From Mactra quadrangularis (Eukaryota; Mollusca; Bivalvia; Venerida; Mactridae): a stretch of DNA of 64,000 nucleotides. Numbering within the stretch: the first letter of the stretch is position 1; each line of letters begins with the position of its first letter. Of the stretch, positions 58,260-64,000 are shown piece after piece. The translations under genes were made by a program, and so were the position numbers. The notes beneath the pieces are model-generated. The model saw only the letters and a program-made list of their open reading frames with translations, was not told where the DNA came from and did no database searches. The stretch is from assembly GCA_025267735.1 (NCBI GenBank), contig CM046307.1, forward strand, positions 36,385,231 to 36,449,230, read 5' to 3'.

Positions 58260-58618
58260 TTGATATTTTCCAAAAATGAGGTCTAAAGTACCAGTACTTC
58301 TCAGACGCTGAAAACATGTTTTCTTATCAGCATTTTGCGCCATTTTTCTGCTCTCAGTGACCCCGATATTTTCTGGAGATGAGAGGCGCTGCTCCCCCTT
58401 CAAACTCCAGCAACAAAGGGGGGGATCCTCCTTTGGAACCCTCAGAAACATCTTTTGATGGGGGTGGGGCCCGAGAAAAAGGGGTCGTTTTTTTGGGACG
58501 ACTTTCCTAATGTGAATTTCACTAAATCCAGTTAAAAATACCAATTTCAAGCCCCGTGGAAGCCATTTTGAAGGGGACAAGACACATAAAAATGCGGGAT
58601 TTACTAGTAAAGGGTTAA
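58260..58618. mobile_element. piggyBac-like MITE, copy 3, left end missing
   Basis: Shares CATTTTTCTGC, GGGGCGCTG-type CpG blocks, AAACATCTTTTGATGG and AAAAATGCGGGAT with copies 1 and 2, ending CTAGTAAAGGGTTAA at the TTAA edge. The left third is absent. The 161-residue minus-strand open frame across it is a repeat translation. Confidence 0.75.
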
Positions 58619-58742
58619 ACTGTGCTATTATGGATGCAAGAAAAACGGCCAAAAATGCACCAGAAAGCACGATTTTAGACCTTAATTTTTCAAAATTTCC
58701 GAGGGAGCCCCCCCGTACCCCCACCAACGAGAAGGGACACCC

Positions 58743-58805
58743 CTAGTAGCTATCAAATTTTAACGTTTAATATGACATTAAACGTTAAAATTTGATAGCT
58801 ACTAG
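58743..58805. other. Perfect 29-bp inverted repeat with 5-nt loop
   Basis: The arms 58743-58771 and 58777-58805 are exact inverses, starting CTAGTAGCTATCAAATTTTA, with loop ATGAC. It lies 107 bp before the CABLES-like start codon, so it would fall in its 5' leader or promoter. Confidence 0.9.
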
Positions 58806-58911
58806 TTTTATTAATTTGCAATGAAATGAGATTGAAAACAAAACCGATGTAGTATACAAGAACATATTCCGTGTACATTAGTTTATTACAATCGAGCATA
58901 GCAAAACAGCA

Positions 58912-59285
58912 ATGGCGACGGCGAGTATGAAACGTCAAAAGAGATCGTCTCTTAGACGTCTTGCTGCCAAAAACTTTTTAGCCAACATATCTCTTGATGG
59001 AACACATAACGATACGAATTATTTCTTTCATGTTTGGAAACGTCACACGCACGCTGAAGAGGTGGATGAGAAAATGGTCGAAAGTGCAGTAGAAACCGGA
59101 CACAAAAGGTCGGATAATCAGATATCAGATGAAGAGTTGAAAGATTCTGATAAAATGAACAGTTCATCGTTTGAAAACCCACCAAGACCCCGTTCTCATA
59201 CCATGTATCAGATTGATAAGGTTGACTTGCATGAGAATCGTGATAAAGACAAATTTTTCGATAAAATAATAACAAAACGTTGGAG
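58912..59285 (+). CDS. Probable CABLES (CDK5 and ABL enzyme substrate), first coding exon
   Basis: The ATG at 58912 opens a 124-codon exon ending AGG-type TGGAG before a GTAAAC donor; without splicing it would stop immediately at TAA. The N-terminus is basic (MKRQKRSSLRRLAAKNFL) and is followed by ANISLDG. A run of Arg/Ala/Leu then NISLDG is what I know from the N-terminal part of CABLES1/2. The rest is hydrophilic, rich in Asp, Glu, Lys and Ser, ending FFDKIITKRWR. CABLES proteins carry a C-terminal cyclin-like fold and bridge CDKs and Abl-family kinases. No later exon is seen before 64000. The exon itself is likely real (0.85); the family name rests mainly on one motif. Confidence 0.7.
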
Positions 59286-60532
59286 GTAAACCTTGTCCTA
59301 AACCGTTACAGTCAACTGTGTGTAAACTGTCCTGCTAGTTGGCTAGTTAATCTGCTTGATGTGTCTTACGTTAATTCTTGCACAATCAAAACAGAAATAT
59401 CTTCCTAGTCCCCTTATCTATCACATTATATATCTACTTACTGCACTGTAACAATTGAAGGGCTTGCACTGGAATTTGATCAAAGGTTTTAAAACGGTTT
59501 ACAGTCAACTCGTCAAACGTCCAAATCATCAAACTTAATTTATCACTCAACCAATAGGCCAACTTGTCAAACTGATAATATATAATGTAAAAATGTGTGA
59601 CAACTTAGGGCAATTATAGTAATTGAATTTGATTGGTTTTATACGATACTGTGGTGGGTATATTACTATTAATATGAACTTAGGTGCTACCTATGGCGCG
59701 GAAAACTGACTTACATGTATTACTTAAAAATAATAAAATAAGATTGTTACTTTGGCAAAATAAAATAAAGAAAAGATATTCGGCGCTGTGAAGGATTTAT
59801 TTTGTTTGAGGGCCTATTAATTAGATAAGCTAGGGGAGATAACTGCGTAATTTATTGCATTCAGAAAAATCAGACAACATTTCATTCTTTTATGTCGGAA
59901 TCATATTTCAATTCTGAAAGAAATGTATTGTACATATTTATTTATCTTATGAATAGAGATGAAGATAAAAAAGCCTCGATAAAACATTCATTTATGAAGA
60001 TAGAAATGTTTTCCTCTTTCCGTAACGTTAATTCACGGAAACGTGCCGGTTTTATCATGGACGTCTCTTAGCGACGTCACGAACGGTGCGTTGGTAAGTA
60101 TTTCCAATGTAAAAAGTCATAAAAAAATACTTTAATGAGGAAACGAACGAATAAAACGACCAAATATATTTTGGATTGTTATCTTGGAATAAGCATCGTA
60201 AAAAAGCACATTTGAAATTATTTTGTTAGCGGAAAAGGCCACGAGTAAGCTGCCAATATTTTTATCCAATAAAAAGCCGCCAGTTGCTTCATTTATTGAT
60301 CCGAATCGTTGAACGCTTGTTGTGCAATTTTCTATAGAGCGTCTTTAATCTTGATTAGCAGATGTTTGATTAAGCGTCTAATAAAATTGATGAAAATGGC
60401 GGCCCCCATATAGATCTACTGGAGACGTTTTTCAAATTCATAGGACTATATATTTTTCATTAATTTTATCGTTTTTTTTTCAATTTTAAAGAATTAACGT
60501 ACGTCATACACGTTGTCTAAAAGCGCTCAAAG

Positions 60533-60560
60533 CCCTCGCGGGCCTTCGGCCCCGCTCGGG
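60533..60560. other. GC-rich hairpin with CTTCGG loop
   Basis: CCCTCGCGGGCCTTCGGCCC and CGCTCGGG fold into a 12-bp stem with three mismatches around a TTCG loop closed by C-G, in otherwise A/T-rich DNA. Confidence 0.6.
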
Positions 60561-61874
60561 TTTTCCGCGTATAATGTAAATTGCGCTATTTTGATTTTAA
60601 TTCGTTTTTTATTTAAGTTAAATATTATTTTGTAAAGAAATAGAAAGTATTTATGATGCTACTTAAGTATCATTTTTATATCAATAACTTTCTTTATAAT
60701 GTAAAGAACTAAATAGAGTTATACAGAATTTGATATAAATAGATATAAAAAAATTATGTAATATAAATAAATAAATTAATTCTCAATTATTTTTAGGAAT
60801 AAACAGTACAGGTAAGCGAGCAGTACCCGTTATTTTTTCAAGGTTTTTCTCAAATATCTAAAAAAATCAATGACATTCACAAATCAAAGTGGAAAATAAA
60901 AAACCTGGGTTAAAAAAAAAAAAAGGTTTGTCTAAATATTGTTTCATGATGTCATCTATGATGTAAATACAAGGGGCTCAAAAGGAGTCAACTAATGATG
61001 ATACTATTCATGGTTATTATTCATGGCAAAAAGTAACAGGAAATTCCTCTCTATTTTTTGAATTCCAGAATAACTACTGGTTGGTTCAAACAGGGATTTA
61101 AAATCCCTGGTTCAAAAAAAAATGAATAGTGAAAATCGGAGGAGTAGTCGCCGCGTAATCTTTCATCTAATGTTGTGTTTCAGACTAAAAATCAATAATA
61201 AGCATGCGTAGCCACATGTTAAGTAATATTTACGAAAAAGTACGATAAAAGAACCAATAGAAAACATTTATACAAAGAAGGGTCAAAATTGAGGACATTG
61301 ATAACATATATCAAAATATGGTCCTTAATGCATTTTTAACTCTGGCAGAAATTTGCCCGCAGGCAAAATGACTAAACCAGAAAGAAGAACTTTTCAATTG
61401 AAATGAAAATTGTATGATTTTAGGTTACAATTCGATAAAAATATCTGTGTTTCTTGAATTTTGTGTTTTAAAAACATTAAACAAATAGTTTAACTCAGTA
61501 AAAAAACATACTGAGAGTATGAATTTTATTTTAACTGCAAATGTATATTAAATAGATTTATATTCAAAATTTCTACTGTTGTGAGTATTTTTAGAGTAAC
61601 ATCATAGCCTGTAATTTTTTACATAGGTATGTTTGCCAACAATGTCAGAAAGTACATGTATAATGTAAATGTTGTTATATGATATGATATCTGGGGCAGA
61701 AAACTATGGGACTCTAACTTTTGGTTGTGGGACTGCTCAATAAGACTGAATATGATCGTTACAGTATAAAATTAAGAACTGTGCATGCATTAGCAAAGAG
61801 CCACTTGAACTTTAATCTTTACAATACTATATGCAGGCTGGATAAAGTTAAAGGCTAAGATCTTGGAACAAGTT

Positions 61875-62092
61875 ACCCAAATGACAAAGTGTCTGCAACT
61901 TTCATGTCAGCCAAACCAAATGTAGTTAAACATGACACGGTTGAAACGATAAAGGAGTTAAAGTATTTCAGTTTTACAATTGATAGGACAGCTGACTTCA
62001 CCGGGGATGATCTTGATGAACACACTTGTCATTTTAAATTCTTTATTCAATGTTTATTATATATAAATATCATATATGATGTAGAAACATAA
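61875..62092 (+). pseudogene. Possible hAT transposase remnant
   Basis: The frame reads VKHDTVETIKELKYFSFTID, then RTADFTGDDLDEH. A KYFS...D.T.D pattern is reminiscent of the DUF4371 region of zinc-finger (ZMYM6/ZBED-type) hAT transposases. The match is short and lacks any other domain; it may be chance. Confidence 0.3.
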
Positions 62093-63438
62093 GCAGTACA
62101 GTCTGAAATACTATGTAAAATCATTTTGATTACTTAGCCTTCGGTTCGATAAAAGTCAATTTGGTCTGGTAAAATTTTGGCCTTTACCAGACCGAATGTC
62201 TTGTGCTTTGAAAATTCATTCATGAAGACTGCTTTATGTTGTCATATATAGCTAATCATACTATAATGAGCATTTTTGCAAAGTTTAATGCAGATTCGTC
62301 GATTATTATTTAAGAAATACGAGAAAACACGGACACAATCACGCACGAAAAACTGCTATAAATAGGTTACATTACATCAAGTACTGAAGATTCCGTAAAC
62401 GATGGTTAAGTTGATAAAAACCCACTTTTTAATCGTCGATTTTCGTTGTAAATGATTTCATATTTTCTGCTATAACTTACTAATAATTACGGAAGAAAAA
62501 ACTCGGTATCAATTTGTCGTAAAATGTTTAAAAAATAAAACGATCATCAAATGGAAACCATGCATATAAAAATAATGTGTTTCATGGTCTTTAAAATCTA
62601 TCGCAACATCATTAATTAAATCCTGTTATTTACAACACTAACTCCCCTGTTGTGAGTCCCTTTGTGTAAAGGGAACTAATTCAGCAGATATTTTTGTTAA
62701 TACGTGTCAATTCCTGTTGATTTATAAATAAATGCATTAATTAGCTAAGGATAGCATACACACATGCGCATACACATGTACAGGATTCCCCAGTGTGACG
62801 TCCTCAAGATTTTTGTAGTTTGTTGACATTAATGTAAATATTTCCTGTCATACTTATCGGACAGTTGTAACTTTTTGTACAGGGTTTAATTTTGTCTTGA
62901 ACATCACACAAACTCTAAGTTTCTTCTGGAAAGCATATAAAATGCGTAAAATCAAAATCACGGGTAATGCTTGTTCATGGGTACTGCTTGCATACCAGTA
63001 AATTAAATTTTTGATAGTGTTTTAGTTTGCTATTGGTGAATAATTTGTCTGAATCCAATATGACGATATTTGTTGATAAAATTTCCTTTAATTATCTAAG
63101 CAATATTCTTCATTTAAAATAAAACTAAATCTAAAAAGCATGTGGCTAATTTTTTAATATGACTTATTTTATTTTATAAGTATGTATTCTTTATAGTAAT
63201 AATATACAAAGAAAATAATTATTCTAGACATTTTATTCATGTAAATAAAGCGAAAATATGAAACGATTCTTCTAAAATGCATGCAGCTAATTTTTGAATA
63301 TTTTATTTAAGGTGGGTACCTTACTTTTTTACGAAAAAAATATCATGTTCGAAGATTATGATAAAAGTTGGCAGGCAAATACCTTTATGCTTCTTGTTTG
63401 TTTTTCTGGTAACCTTGGCGAGGTTGTCGTTATTTTTA

Positions 63439-63456
63439 TGACGTCATGGACGTCAC
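63439..63456. promoter_or_regulatory. Full CRE site TGACGTCA with adjacent half site
   Basis: TGACGTCA at 63439-63446 is the palindromic CREB/ATF consensus, followed by GGACGTCAC. A related GCGACGTCAC is at 60071-60080 and GTGACGTCC near 62795. Whether they work in this genome cannot be seen. Confidence 0.4.
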
Positions 63457-64000
63457 AATGGTTTGCGCTATAAACACGCATGCAAGAACATTAAACCCAC
63501 ATATTTAAAGTGACGTTGTTTACATACAAGACATTAATATTACAATACGAAAATAAGTGGTAGCGAACTTTGATTGACTCATGTTAAATTAATTTTGAAC
63601 AGACCAGGTGCCGAGTGTGTGAGAAATTAATTAAAAACAGAGTAGAAACTACAAATTCATTTTAAAAAAAGAATAACGTACATAACTCAAAATCACTATG
63701 TCCACGAAATGTAATATTAATGTTATATATACTACAATATGTCAGAACAGGTAAAATTCACACACACTGACCAGATTAGCGATACAGACCAGGGCATATT
63801 CTACATAAAACATAAATTTGGAACAGAGTTTCCAAGACATATTACTTAAAATCGTAATGGAAACAAAGTGAAACCCAGTCTCAATGTCAGTAGTCAAAGT
63901 ACTTTGTCTTTTAGGCGCACCTTTGTTTTTACCGTCATAACTCATGTAGACATGTTTAAAGGTCAGTTTAAAATAAAAAATCGATGGTCCCGATTAGAAG

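Larger units (their letters stand above)
56350..58911. promoter_or_regulatory. Divergent intergenic region between MIB1 and the CABLES-like gene
   Basis: Both promoters must lie here or upstream of unseen 5' exons. No TATA box or CpG island stands out. The region next to the MIB1 start (56350-56640) is A/T-rich without repeats and is the best place for the MIB1 promoter. Most of the rest is repeats: tandem duplications, a LINE fragment and a truncated piggyBac-like MITE. 57886-58259 shows nothing beyond A/T-rich DNA. Confidence 0.45.
59286..64000 (+). other. Intron 1 of the CABLES-like gene, as far as seen
   Basis: No further coding exon recognised. Contents: A/T-rich DNA, a GC hairpin at 60533-60560, a possible transposase remnant at 61875-62092, and CRE-type sites listed separately. 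A splice-donor-like TTGGTAAGTAT at about 60092 follows a short CpG-rich stretch and could mark an alternative 5' exon. Nothing else supported in 60570-61870 and 62220-63430. Confidence 0.5.

Noticed and set aside
63742..63945. Minus-strand frame starting MSYDGKNKGAPKRQS as a first exon
   Set aside because: No known motif, no clear donor after the hydrophilic part, and it soon becomes A/T-rich hydrophobic sequence. Too weak to list.

Overview
This is an animal genomic window. It is A/T-rich, its genes are split by GT-AG introns, and it is full of small DNA transposons, SINE-like repeats and minisatellites. The repeat styles (a 144-bp unit carrying GTGACCTTGACCTTTGACC, tRNA-headed SINEs, C/G-run repeats ending in TATACCCCC) are what I associate with molluscs, most likely a bivalve. 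That assignment is an inference; species cannot be read from the sequence.

Two protein-coding loci are visible, head to head. On the minus strand, thirteen exons between 56349 and 36508 encode the first ~634 residues of a Mind bomb 1 (MIB1) E3 ubiquitin ligase. The order is MIB/HERC2 domain, ZZ zinc finger, second MIB/HERC2 domain, two MIB repeat segments, and the first ankyrin repeats. All thirteen exons have AG acceptors and GT donors with compatible phases, and the reading frame runs through all joins. The last ankyrin repeats and the three RING fingers are not visible, so the gene continues beyond the left edge or is broken. On the plus strand, 58912-59285 is the first coding exon of a probable CABLES (CDK5 and ABL enzyme substrate) gene, recognised by its NISLDG motif. 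The two start codons are about 2.56 kb apart.

Layout: 1-36507 holds no exon I can recognise. It is either a very large intron 13 of MIB1 or flanking DNA, and contains tandem repeats (1084-1600, 6640-7085, 8985-9540, 15135-15620), inverted-repeat elements of several families (mariner-, Tc1-, piggyBac- and hAT-like) and SINE-like repeats. 36508-56349 is the MIB1 exon block. Its introns carry two MITE families, a 1.3-kb pogo/Tigger-like element, an intron-11 minisatellite, a purine/pyrimidine minisatellite beginning about 30 nt after the exon 3 donor, and a three-level nest of transposons in intron 2. 56350-58911 is the divergent intergenic region with tandem duplications, a dead LINE reverse-transcriptase fragment, a truncated piggyBac-like MITE and a perfect 29-bp hairpin. 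59286-64000 is CABLES intron 1 as far as seen, with a possible hAT transposase remnant and CRE-type sites.

MIB1 is known to ubiquitinate Notch ligands (Delta/Jagged) and promote their endocytosis. CABLES proteins link CDKs to Abl-type kinases. I see no previously undescribed multi-gene system. The interesting material is the gene linkage, the architecture of the introns and the repeat families.
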